A stretch of 64,000 nucleotides of DNA, taken from a virus. Made by a program: the position numbers and the translations under genes. The stretch covers positions 1 to 64,000 of IMG/VR virus record IMGVR_UViG_3300030508_000018; one strand, given 5' to 3'. Below are positions 43,486 through 51,202 of the stretch, one piece after another (the stretch's first letter is position 1; every line of letters begins with the position of its first letter). The notes under the pieces were generated by a model that was not told the origin of the DNA, searched no databases, and saw nothing but the letters and a program-made list of their open reading frames with translations.

Positions 43486-43665
43486 CTGATTCACTATTAC
43501 TCTACGGGTTACTAAATTTCACTGATACACTTCAACAAGTTGGTTTACTAGTGGTCGTTGATACACTTCACTCCCTTGGTTTACTTTCTTGTTGTGGTCC
43601 ACTATCTTTACTTGGTTTACTTTATGCGAGTGATTCAAATTACCATACTACACAACTGTGATATA
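43486..43665. repeat. TIGR-like array, five 36-nt units
   Basis: Plus-strand units start at 43486, 43522, 43558, 43594 and 43630, exactly 36 nt apart. Each is block A (9 nt), variable 9 nt, block B (9 nt), variable 9 nt. Block A: CTGATTCAC, CTGATACAC, TTGATACAC, GTGGTCCAC, GTGATTCAA. Block B: ACGGGTTAC, TTGGTTTAC three times, CTACACAAC. The variable 9-mers all differ: TATTACTCT/TAAATTTCA, TTCAACAAG/TAGTGGTCG, TTCACTCCC/TTTCTTGTT, TATCTTTAC/TTTATGCGA, ATTACCATA/TGTGATATA. The outer units are degenerate. Two alternating spacers per 36-nt unit is the TIGR layout, not CRISPR. The transcribed strand is not certain. Confidence 0.8.
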
Positions 43666-43696
43666 TGGCTATATTTATTTAGAATACGGCATAAAA

Positions 43697-43718
43697 CCAG
43701 ATGTGAATTCACATCTGG
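43697..43718 (-). terminator. Palindromic terminator
   Basis: CCAGATGTGA pairs with its complement TCACATCTGG around AT (22-nt palindrome), just after the TAG of the gene ending at 43721. The minus tail reads TTTTATGCCGTAT. It separates the upstream operon from the array. Confidence 0.8.
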
Positions 43719-43720
43719 CT

Positions 43721-44323
43721 CTAAGGCATTGAAGTTCTTACTTTATATTGTCTTTCCAATAACGAGACAGCGTTTTCTTTCACTACATTACTTCTGCTAT
43801 ACACTTCAATAAAATCATTCCAATCTAGATAGTCTAGCGCAGAACACAATAGCACATTACTCTTAATATAGTAACCTAAAATAGCTAATTGTTTCTTTCT
43901 TGACTGTCTCATGTCGTTCACAAATGAAACAGGATCAATATAGCCACATTGTCTATAATTCGATCCTAGCAACTGAAACATTCCCCATCTAGTAGACATT
44001 AACGCACATTCTTCATTAATGCTTTTAGCAATCGCTAAACTCCGATAATCATCTTCTACTGTACTATACTCACTAGGTCTTTCAGTGATTATATTTGGAA
44101 AACTATATTTCAATGTTTTCATTTCTGATTCTGTTTTATTACTAGATAAACAATAGTAAAACATATTACGTTCGAATTTAATAACACATGAATCATTACT
44201 TAGAAACCCATCATTCAGCGATAATACATCTACCAATGCTTTTGTGGCAGCCTGTGGAATAAACACTAAACGTGTTTTAAGTTCATCCGATAGAGCAAGA
44301 TAATCTTGACTAGTAAGTTCCAT
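43721..44323 (-). CDS. Hypothetical protein
   Basis: 200 residues from the ATG at 44323 (MELTSQDYLALSDELKTRLV), preferred because AAGGATAA lies just upstream; a longer frame to 44386 overlaps a terminator. Helical; no motif recognised. TAG stop, then the palindromic terminator. It is the gene next to the array on the far side, but nothing links it to the Tas-type gene functionally. Confidence 0.6.
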   Translation of the reverse strand: MELTSQDYLALSDELKTRLVFIPQAATKALVDVLSLNDGFLSNDSCVIKFERNMFYYCLSSNKTESEMKTLKYSFPNIITERPSEYSTVEDDYRSLAIAKSINEECALMSTRWGMFQLLGSNYRQCGYIDPVSFVNDMRQSRKKQLAILGYYIKSNVLLCSALDYLDWNDFIEVYSRSNVVKENAVSLLERQYKVRTSMP

Positions 44324-44343
44324 GTTTATCCTTAGGACATAAA

Positions 44344-44392
44344 TACGTAATGATGAACAATACCCTCTACAGAATATGTTCATCATTACGTA
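44344..44392 (-). terminator. Long-stem terminator
   Basis: A 16-bp stem, TACGTAATGATGAACA with its complement, lies just past the 325-aa gene (stop at 44397); the minus tail reads TTTATGTCC, a variant of the common tail. Confidence 0.8.
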
Positions 44393-44396
44393 ATAA

Positions 44397-45374
44397 TTAC
44401 AGAATATTAAAGAAAGCTAATACACGCTGACGTGCACGTTCGTTAAAGCCGCCATTCGATACCGTAGCGTTAATATCAACTTGCCTTGTTGCCAAAACGC
44501 GACCCTTTGGATCTGCTGTAGTTTTCAACAAATTCAAAATACGTTGAAACAATTGACGATCAGCAGAGGACAGATGCACGTTATCAAAGAACCGAAACAC
44601 ATGCGTATCCGCAAACACTGAATCTTTTTCTTCATGAAATACTTTCAATATTGTTGAAAATACTTCATTAAAGTCTTCATCCAAAACATTAATAGCACGC
44701 ATCAATGTTTTATAAAAACTAGCTTGATTTCTAGAACCTTCTTCTATGCTCAATACACGTTTCGGATGCATGTTGTTCATGTAGTCGTTAATTTGACTCA
44801 GAACAATTTGACCAGCCGGGCCTACCTTAGTTAAAGAAGAAGCAATTGTTTCATTTACAGTACTTCCTACTGACGGCACTGGTACTAATGCTGGTGCTGC
44901 CGAAGTAATCGGAGTTGGTACAGCAGTAGGAGCTACAGGATCGGGAACTGTTGCGCTTGCATCAACAATACCAGTGGCAATTACCGTAGGAGCGTCAGTA
45001 ACTGGCGTAATCGTCGTGGGTTCCGAAACAGGAGTCACGGAAAGCGTCGAAGGATCTGCTGCTCCAGATGTTGATGTAGTCGCGGCTGGTTGATCCACAG
45101 CCGCTACCACGTTTTGGTCAGTTACCGGAGTCGTGTCTTCAGACGCAGTATCAGTAACCGCTGTGTCAATGGTGGTAGGATTTTCAGTAACATCTGGAAC
45201 ATTACTCGCTGTGGTATCTGTAGGAGCTGGTGTAGAGGTTTGGGCATTCGCACTTGGGGTAATCGTAGTTGTAGTTGTAACCGAGACAGTGTCAATAACA
45301 GTAGTTGTGTTTTGACCATCGTCACTTGTAGTTACGTTGCTTGATGCTGGGGCGGTAGTTGTGGAACTTGACAT
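44397..45374 (-). CDS. Protein with disordered T/P-rich N-terminus and folded C-terminus
   Basis: 325 residues. The first ~170 are low complexity T/V/P/D/S (TTTAPASSNVTTSDDG ...). The last ~150 are a folded domain: GPAGQIVLSQINDYMNNMHP, VFRFFDNVHLSSADRQLFQR, ADPKGRVLATRQVDINATVS. The folded part looks like a conserved phage domain, but I cannot name it. The N-terminal composition matches the 514-aa neighbour and the 224-aa gene at 60 kb. It may be a secreted, surface or virion-linked protein with an extended linker. Confidence 0.65.
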   Translation of the reverse strand: MSSSTTTAPASSNVTTSDDGQNTTTVIDTVSVTTTTTITPSANAQTSTPAPTDTTASNVPDVTENPTTIDTAVTDTASEDTTPVTDQNVVAAVDQPAATTSTSGAADPSTLSVTPVSEPTTITPVTDAPTVIATGIVDASATVPDPVAPTAVPTPITSAAPALVPVPSVGSTVNETIASSLTKVGPAGQIVLSQINDYMNNMHPKRVLSIEEGSRNQASFYKTLMRAINVLDEDFNEVFSTILKVFHEEKDSVFADTHVFRFFDNVHLSSADRQLFQRILNLLKTTADPKGRVLATRQVDINATVSNGGFNERARQRVLAFFNIL

Positions 45375-45398
45375 TTTTTATTCCTTATGGGTGGTTAA

Positions 45399-45438
45399 AA
45401 AGCTACTGCTACCACTATTATGCGATAGCAGTAGCTTT
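45399..45438 (-). terminator. Terminator hairpin
   Basis: AAAGCTACTGCTA pairs with TAGCAGTAGCTTT around a 14-nt loop; the minus tail reads TTTTTAACC. It lies 16 nt past the 514-aa gene. Confidence 0.8.
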
Positions 45439-45453
45439 GTTTTCACTTAGCGA

Positions 45454-46998
45454 TTATTGACCAGTAACCACATCAGGAGTAACTTGTGTCGTAGTTTCGG
45501 TAGACACAGATGTGGTTGTTGTTGTGGTATCTGTTCCGTTGTCAACTACAGCAGTAGTAACAACAGGAGGAGGCAATGTCGCGACAGCTGCGGTAATAGA
45601 AGCAGCCACAGCATTAACAGACAAAGTAGGAGCAGCAGCAATAACAGCGTTCGTAATAACAGTCGAAGCTGCTACAGATGCGGACGGATCAGTGATAACT
45701 GGTGAAGCCGCTACGGCAGTAGTAACAGCATTTAACAGTACACTAGGATCAGCCACTACATCCGGTGCAGCGTTTACAATGGCCGATACACCAGCCGTTA
45801 CAGCAGCAACAGCGTTAGGATCTGTAATTGCCGGAGCACTGACAACAGTAACAGCTGCGGCTGTAACAGCACCGACTGTTGCTGCTGACGCATCAGGTGC
45901 AGTCGCAGCACTTGAAGTATCGACGATAGCAGCGACAGCAACACCTGGATCCGTAGGAGCTGAAGATGTTACAGCCGAAACAATTGCGTCTGTAGAAGCA
46001 GTGACTGGGGTAACAACAGGCACCACAGCGTCAGGAGTTGCAGGAGTAGTAACTGCTACAGGATCAGAAGCAGGCACCGCAGGAGCAGTACTTGCCACAG
46101 GAGCGCTAGCCGGGGCATCCACAGTAGCAGCTGGTTCTGTAGTGTCGACCACAACAGGAACGACAGCTGGAGTTGGATCAGCTACCACCGAAACGCTATC
46201 AGGTGCCGTAACTGCCACGGGTGCTGCTGACACTACGCTAGCATCGGGTGCGACTGCCACAGTAGGGTCTACTACAACTGGTGTAGCCGTAGCAGTGCTG
46301 TCAGTAGCTGATGGGTCAACAGTAGTAGTAACTGGTGCAGGCACCGACGAATCACTTGCAGGGGCTACAGGAGCCGTAGATGCTGGAGTAGATGCAGGTA
46401 CTGCCGGTGTCGTTGCTACTACTGGTGTGGCTGGTGCATCAGTAGTAGTGGTAGTCACAGGGTCGACAGCTGTGGTATCTGGAGCACTTGCGACCACATC
46501 TGCTACAACAGGAGCTACAGTGGTGTCAACTGTTGCAGCTGTGGTGTCAGTTACTGCTGGAGTAACAGCTGTTGTGGTATCGACCGGAGCAGTAGTGTCG
46601 GCAATGACTGCTGGCGCACTCGTGTCTACAGGAGCAGCTACAGTTGGATCTGGGGATACTACGGCAGGTGTAGTAACTGCGGCAGGTGTGGCCGGAGCAG
46701 CTGGGGCTGTAATCACAGCATCCGTAGCAGGAGACTGTGAATCACCGCTATCGAGAACAACAGGAGCCGTTACATCAGCTGGTGCTGCCGCAGGTGCAAC
46801 TGGTGCGGTATCGGTAACGACTACGGGTGCAGTTACTGGTGCTACATCAGCAGCCACAATCGTTTGAATTGTTTCACTAGTGACGGTAGTGGTGGTTGTG
46901 GTGTTTACGCCATCGTCGATTACTTTAGTATCGGTTGTTTGGATTGTTTCAGTTACAGTGCTTGCGCCGCTCAGTGGTGTTTGTGTAGAACCTGACAT
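45454..46998 (-). CDS. Entirely low-complexity A/V/T/P/D/S protein
   Basis: 514 residues made almost only of Ala, Val, Thr, Pro, Asp, Ser and Ile, with almost no basic or aromatic residues. Repeats such as VVADTTAPVDTTTAVTPAV run through the whole protein. The N-terminus (STVTETIQTTDTKVIDDGVN) and C-terminus (VVDNGTDTTTTTTSVSTETT) are related to each other. Start behind GGAGAAGC, TAA stop. It is clearly expressed-looking (one long frame) but has no fold signature. It may be a disordered matrix, linker or decoy protein. Opposite-strand open frames here are composition artefacts. Confidence 0.7.
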   Translation of the reverse strand: MSGSTQTPLSGASTVTETIQTTDTKVIDDGVNTTTTTTVTSETIQTIVAADVAPVTAPVVVTDTAPVAPAAAPADVTAPVVLDSGDSQSPATDAVITAPAAPATPAAVTTPAVVSPDPTVAAPVDTSAPAVIADTTAPVDTTTAVTPAVTDTTAATVDTTVAPVVADVVASAPDTTAVDPVTTTTTDAPATPVVATTPAVPASTPASTAPVAPASDSSVPAPVTTTVDPSATDSTATATPVVVDPTVAVAPDASVVSAAPVAVTAPDSVSVVADPTPAVVPVVVDTTEPAATVDAPASAPVASTAPAVPASDPVAVTTPATPDAVVPVVTPVTASTDAIVSAVTSSAPTDPGVAVAAIVDTSSAATAPDASAATVGAVTAAAVTVVSAPAITDPNAVAAVTAGVSAIVNAAPDVVADPSVLLNAVTTAVAASPVITDPSASVAASTVITNAVIAAAPTLSVNAVAASITAAVATLPPPVVTTAVVDNGTDTTTTTTSVSTETTTQVTPDVVTGQ

Positions 46999-47142
46999 TT
47001 TGCTTCTCCATTAATATTGACAGTAATTGTAAAACAGAAATTGGTGACGTTACAGCAAATTACCTGTAGTCAAATCATACGCTAATACAGTTTTTAATTC
47101 CTTTTTTCATTAAGATGTTACCCCTAATAAAAATCATCCTCG

Positions 47143-48153
47143 TTATTGAGAGATAATATCTTTCTCAATTTTATAATCTTTAAATACCCCATTTTGTTTA
47201 TTCAACGCATAAAGAAGTCTCGGTGAATAAACATTAAAATACTTTGCTGCTTTAGTAATACTATCAAATCTTAAAATTTCATCTGATGTAGTTGATCTAA
47301 AAATAAGAGGCATTGATTCTCTTACTTTATCTGGTAAACTTCTTCTAGGTAAACTTCCTACCACATCTAACAATGGTTTGTCGTCGTATTTAAATATCCA
47401 ATCTTTAAATGGCGTTCCTTTTTCAGATCTCACATAATGAGTTTGTACTGATGAAAAAAATAAACCAAGTTCAGCGGCTAATCTTTCTAATGTATTACCA
47501 ATTACAATTCTTCCATCTTTTACATTAGTGGCATACCAAGCACCATACATTACATCCCATTTATTTTCTTCATGATCATTTGAATCTAAAAAAGGCCATG
47601 GGCTTCCATCGTCAAATTTAAAAACAAACCATTTTTTAGTAAGTGTCCCGGCAGACTTAGATCTTAAATGTCGAGTAAAACGCTTCACGCTTAAGTTAAA
47701 TTGTTTTGCACATTCAGTAATACTTGGAAATAACATAACACTATCATTAAGAATGTGTCTAGCCATTACTACTTTCTTATTCCATAGAAAATTTAAAATA
47801 GCGTGTTTACTATTTTCAGAAGGAGTGAGCCATTCGAAGTTAGTTAATGTGTTATTACTTTTATCGCCATCAATGTGAATAACTTCTAAATCTTCAAATT
47901 TTTTATCTAAATGTCGGTTTGGTCTACCTATAAATGTTAGAGCCATTAAACGATGAATATAATAGTTTAATGTAGATCCTTGAAAATTAATGCTTATTTT
48001 CCAATACGCATCATTTATAGGCCCTGGTTTTATAAACTTACCTGTTCGTAAGTTTATAAATTTACCATCCGGGCTAACAACAACTATATCGTTCCCAGGA
48101 ACATGATAAAAACCAGGATGTTCTTTACATTCTTTTGGTATTAATATTTCCAT
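47143..48153 (-). CDS. Free-standing HNH homing endonuclease
   Basis: 336 residues. An N-terminal NUMOD4-like part (HPGFYHVPGNDIVVVSPDGK) precedes the HNH core HRLMALTF, then EVIHIDGDKSNNTLTNFEWL and SENSKHAIL. Next come HTH-like repeats (LFPSITECAKQFNLSVKRF; RFDSITKAAKYFNVYSPRL). It is organised like the intron-encoded enzyme at 31.9 kb. It starts 75 nt after the RNAP-subunit gene stop, with its own promoter-like element at 48.18 kb. I see no group I core around it. Confidence 0.8.
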   Translation of the reverse strand: MEILIPKECKEHPGFYHVPGNDIVVVSPDGKFINLRTGKFIKPGPINDAYWKISINFQGSTLNYYIHRLMALTFIGRPNRHLDKKFEDLEVIHIDGDKSNNTLTNFEWLTPSENSKHAILNFLWNKKVVMARHILNDSVMLFPSITECAKQFNLSVKRFTRHLRSKSAGTLTKKWFVFKFDDGSPWPFLDSNDHEENKWDVMYGAWYATNVKDGRIVIGNTLERLAAELGLFFSSVQTHYVRSEKGTPFKDWIFKYDDKPLLDVVGSLPRRSLPDKVRESMPLIFRSTTSDEILRFDSITKAAKYFNVYSPRLLYALNKQNGVFKDYKIEKDIISQ

Positions 48154-48180
48154 ATTTTTCCTTATATAATTTGTATTTGA

Positions 48181-48200
48181 CTCACATACTATATAAGGTT
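48181..48200 (-). promoter_or_regulatory. Promoter-like element, shorter copy
   Basis: The minus strand reads CTTATATAGTATGTGAGTC, matching the core of the three longer elements (ATATA, then GTATGTGA). It lies about 30 nt upstream of the HNH gene start. Confidence 0.55.
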
Positions 48201-48227
48201 ATAACGAGTAAAAAATTACTTTATTTT

Positions 48228-49556
48228 TTAAAATATAGCAGTTTTAATATCCATTTCAGCTAACATTAGCCCTTTACTGTGCCCCGCGGACATAAATATA
48301 TTTAAGAAGATTGATCCGTACTCAGTGATAGCAGAAGATATACCTTTTGGACTAGCTGCAAGTCTATCCCCTACACAACATGAGCAGTAATCTGTTTTAT
48401 CTAGTTTACAATACATCGGACTACGTAACATTATCTTTTTACCAATATATGTTTTTGCTGTTTCTGCATCAGGCACACGAATACTACCAGATTCTGTCAC
48501 TACACTAAAACCAATTAACTTCTTGTATGTTTTATCTGTAGGTTTAATAACGTTTCCTAAACGACTACCGCAATCTTGGATCTTATCGGATACGACAATA
48601 TTAGATGATGCACGCATTAACCATTTTACCAATTCACCACCTAACATCGTGTTAGCGCCTCGGTTAAATGACCCTGCACGTAATGAATTATTCATAGCTG
48701 GGAAAGCACTGACGTCCCAACCTTCTTCTAGTGAGTTCTTAATAAGATCAACATTCACTTTTTCTTCTAGACCTACTTCAGCACCAAGCATGCCAAAGAG
48801 TTTCTTACGAACGATATTAAAGGCTTTATCCTTAATTAAGAAACCTTCGCCTTCATCACCTTTCAAATAAGCACGATCAAACTTTACTAGTTCTGCATCT
48901 ATTTTAGCAATAGTCGCGGGGTCATGTAAACGATCTTTATATTCTTCTATTAACTGCGCTTTAAAAGCAGCTATACCAGGTGCAGCGGTCATTGTTTTGC
49001 GCGTAGCAGCAGGTACGCACAATTGAGAAAATCCAGCTAAATAAAATAACGCATTTGTAAACTTCAAATACTCATCTACGTAAATTGCTGAACTAGGACC
49101 AGGTTGTTCACGATCGGTGTCATTTTCTGGAGTATCTCTAAGTCTATCGATAATAAGACTTTCTAACATTCCGGGTTTCCATTTTTGATAATTAATATAT
49201 GGAATTTTATTACCAAATGGATATACTAATACCGCGTAGTTAGCTAATAGGCGTCCATATGTCGTGTCAATTTCAACATCCAGATTAGGTACATCACCAG
49301 CACTAATAAGAAGATGTTCCTTTATGCCGTACAGAGGTTGTCCGGGGATGGCGTCTTCTACAATAGTCAATTGGTTATTATTGTTTGGGTCAACAAAGAA
49401 GTATCCGGTAGGCGTTGCTACTAAACGATACGCGTATGGTAGTTTAGTCCACGCTTCTTTATCTTCTTGTGTTAAACTAAACGCAGTGAATACCCAAGCC
49501 CTACGACGAAATTCTTCTTGTTTCATCGCAAGAAGAAACAATGTTCTCTTATCCAT
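48228..49556 (-). CDS. RNA polymerase beta'-like subunit (C-terminal part)
   Basis: 442 residues from the ATG at 49556 (GGAACACTC upstream). The C-terminal half carries beta'-type features: RGANTMLGGELVKWLMRASS, VVSDKIQDCGS (like the ...VVTEDDCGT region), RSPMYCKLDKTDYCSCCVGD with zinc-type cysteines, then ITEYGSIFLNIFMSAG, which corresponds to the AVGVIAAQSIGEPGTQ trigger-loop region. This matches the split beta' C-terminal subunits of phiKZ-type phage RNA polymerases. Virion or non-virion polymerase cannot be decided. The protein ends soon after the trigger-loop region. Confidence 0.7.
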   Translation of the reverse strand: MDKRTLFLLAMKQEEFRRRAWVFTAFSLTQEDKEAWTKLPYAYRLVATPTGYFFVDPNNNNQLTIVEDAIPGQPLYGIKEHLLISAGDVPNLDVEIDTTYGRLLANYAVLVYPFGNKIPYINYQKWKPGMLESLIIDRLRDTPENDTDREQPGPSSAIYVDEYLKFTNALFYLAGFSQLCVPAATRKTMTAAPGIAAFKAQLIEEYKDRLHDPATIAKIDAELVKFDRAYLKGDEGEGFLIKDKAFNIVRKKLFGMLGAEVGLEEKVNVDLIKNSLEEGWDVSAFPAMNNSLRAGSFNRGANTMLGGELVKWLMRASSNIVVSDKIQDCGSRLGNVIKPTDKTYKKLIGFSVVTESGSIRVPDAETAKTYIGKKIMLRSPMYCKLDKTDYCSCCVGDRLAASPKGISSAITEYGSIFLNIFMSAGHSKGLMLAEMDIKTAIF

Positions 49557-50394
49557 TTTGAGTGTTCCTTTGTAATTGAATCTGATAAGCAGAAACAATA
49601 TTCATAATTTTAGTAGTGTGCTCAATGCCGCTAATAAAGTTTTCTAAATTATCAATAATAATAGCTTGCGGATTATCACAACCGTCTTGACTAGCTAAGG
49701 CCATTGCATATAATTCTTGCGCAGCGTACTCAGGTGTCATTTCTTCTAACTTTCTACCGATCGTATTAGCGTATAGTAAGAAAGGATAACCAACGGTTAG
49801 GCCGTTATGGATTAAACCAACAATAGTTAATGCGGGGTTATTTGTTAGACTAATAAATTCTTTTAACGCATCAGTATGTTTCTTATTTATTGCACGTACT
49901 TCGTCAGATATATCACCACCACATTCGGCTTCGATTAGATCTTTAATAAGCCCAATAACGCGATGTGTTACTGAGTGAATATATGGTAATATTTCATCTG
50001 CTGTCTTTGAAGTAACTAATGCAACAATCTCAGCAAATACTTCTTCAGGACTTTCATCTATTTGGATGGTACGTAAAAGCGCATCTTTATCATCATACAT
50101 CTGAACAATTGATAAAGCATTAATAAACATTGTACGAATTTGCATCGTAGCATCGTCGTTAATAAACACACCGTGTTCTTCTAATATTTGATGCTGGATA
50201 TTGTTTGTTAATAGGACGATTGATTGTACTGTAATACCAGCATCGACTAAATCATCTACCATTAGAATAGATTCAAAACCATCTTGGTAGTCGTCTTTAC
50301 CTATTTTATAAAAGGCTTTATGTGCATCTTCAATTGTTGTTTTTAATTCTGGTGTTACCGCACTAGCTAAGTAGTTAGACAATACATCAAACAT
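49549..50394 (-). CDS. Helical protein upstream of RNAP subunit
   Basis: 281 residues (MFDVLSNYLASAVTPELKTT...), all-helical, with acidic N-terminal half and no motif I recognise. Its TAA overlaps the start of the RNAP subunit gene by 8 nt, so the two are co-translated and may act together (for example as a polymerase-associated factor). That link is inferred from coupling only. Confidence 0.6.
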   Translation of the reverse strand: MFDVLSNYLASAVTPELKTTIEDAHKAFYKIGKDDYQDGFESILMVDDLVDAGITVQSIVLLTNNIQHQILEEHGVFINDDATMQIRTMFINALSIVQMYDDKDALLRTIQIDESPEEVFAEIVALVTSKTADEILPYIHSVTHRVIGLIKDLIEAECGGDISDEVRAINKKHTDALKEFISLTNNPALTIVGLIHNGLTVGYPFLLYANTIGRKLEEMTPEYAAQELYAMALASQDGCDNPQAIIIDNLENFISGIEHTTKIMNIVSAYQIQLQRNTQNG

Positions 50395-50536
50395 AATGAC
50401 CTCGAAAATAGGTTAAAAAAATACAGTAGTGCTAAATCGTTTAGTAACATGTATGGTTTATACACATTGCATATAGTAAAGGTAGTCAAATCATGAGGCT
50501 AACCACTACTTTTTTAATATTTATAGGTGAGACAAG
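50395..50536. promoter_or_regulatory. Divergent promoter region
   Basis: 142 nt between the minus gene starting at 50394 and the plus gene starting at 50537. It is AT-rich with ACATGTATGGTTTATACAC and TGCATATAGTAAAGG. No exact copy of the GTATGTGA element. It should hold promoters for both directions. Confidence 0.45.
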
Positions 50537-51166
50537 ATGACGAAGAAAAGTAACGCGCGAGTAGCCCGTGACACCCATGAAAAGGCTATGAAAGATCAAT
50601 TAAAAGATAATACGTGCTGGGATGATTTAAATGATATTTATAATCAATGCACTAACTTGTTAGCACAACATGCACACATTGCTATATTTTCACGTAACAC
50701 TACATTGGTAGAAAAGGTAGCTGATAAGAAAAGTTTGATTGGTCTTATTAATCTATTATCACATGATCTCAGTGTTTTGAACGATGAATTAAATTCTATC
50801 CACAAATCACATGCTGATAAACGAGGCGGTAGTCATGATCCTGATGAAGTCATGCACAGCATTACGATCTATGAGCACTATAATTTGTTTATGGAGCGTC
50901 ATCAAGCAGTAGTGATGCCTACGGCTCTTCAAATCACAGAACACTTCGATCAAGCAGAACGTGAGCTAGTGCGTGCAGGACAAGCAGAACGCGAACGCAT
51001 TGCACAAACTGAAGAAGGTCGTGAAGCTCTTGCTGAACAAGATGAAATTACCCAGCAGATTAACGACGCTGAAAAAGCAACTGGGGAAGATATCGAACGT
51101 CGTATCGAAGCAAACAAAGTAGTCGATGTCGAGTTTACCGAAGTAAAAGAAACAACATCTCTGTAA
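50537..51166 (+). CDS. Helical virion/assembly hypothetical protein
   Basis: 209 residues (MTKKSNARVARDTHEKAMKD...), strongly helical and charged, with a repeated EREL/ERERIAQTEEGREAL region near residues 145-185 that should form a coiled coil. Start behind GGTGAGAC. First of a plus-strand cluster of virion-type genes. No family recognised. Confidence 0.6.
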   Translation: MTKKSNARVARDTHEKAMKDQLKDNTCWDDLNDIYNQCTNLLAQHAHIAIFSRNTTLVEKVADKKSLIGLINLLSHDLSVLNDELNSIHKSHADKRGGSHDPDEVMHSITIYEHYNLFMERHQAVVMPTALQITEHFDQAERELVRAGQAERERIAQTEEGREALAEQDEITQQINDAEKATGEDIERRIEANKVVDVEFTEVKETTSL

Positions 51167-51202
51167 TGTACCGAATTAAATAGTCGAATAATTGGAAACA
51201 AA

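Noticed and set aside
43486-43665. CRISPR array
   Set aside because: Repeats are two alternating 9-nt blocks with 9-nt variable parts and a 36-nt period, far too short for CRISPR repeats (~28-37 nt) and spacers, and no Cas genes are near.
45512-46867. Long plus-strand open frame of 451 codons
   Set aside because: It is the complement of the repetitive A/V/T/P/D gene; its text is equally low complexity and it lacks a ribosome site.
47143-48153. HNH gene as the nuclease partner (TasH) of the Tas-type protein
   Set aside because: It has NUMOD4 and HTH repeats typical of homing endonucleases, its own promoter-like element, and lies 4 kb away; it closely resembles the intron-encoded enzyme.
47143-48230. 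Second group I intron around the 47.1 kb HNH gene
   Set aside because: No core-like sequence (P4/P6/P7) is visible on either side, and no second RNAP exon follows.
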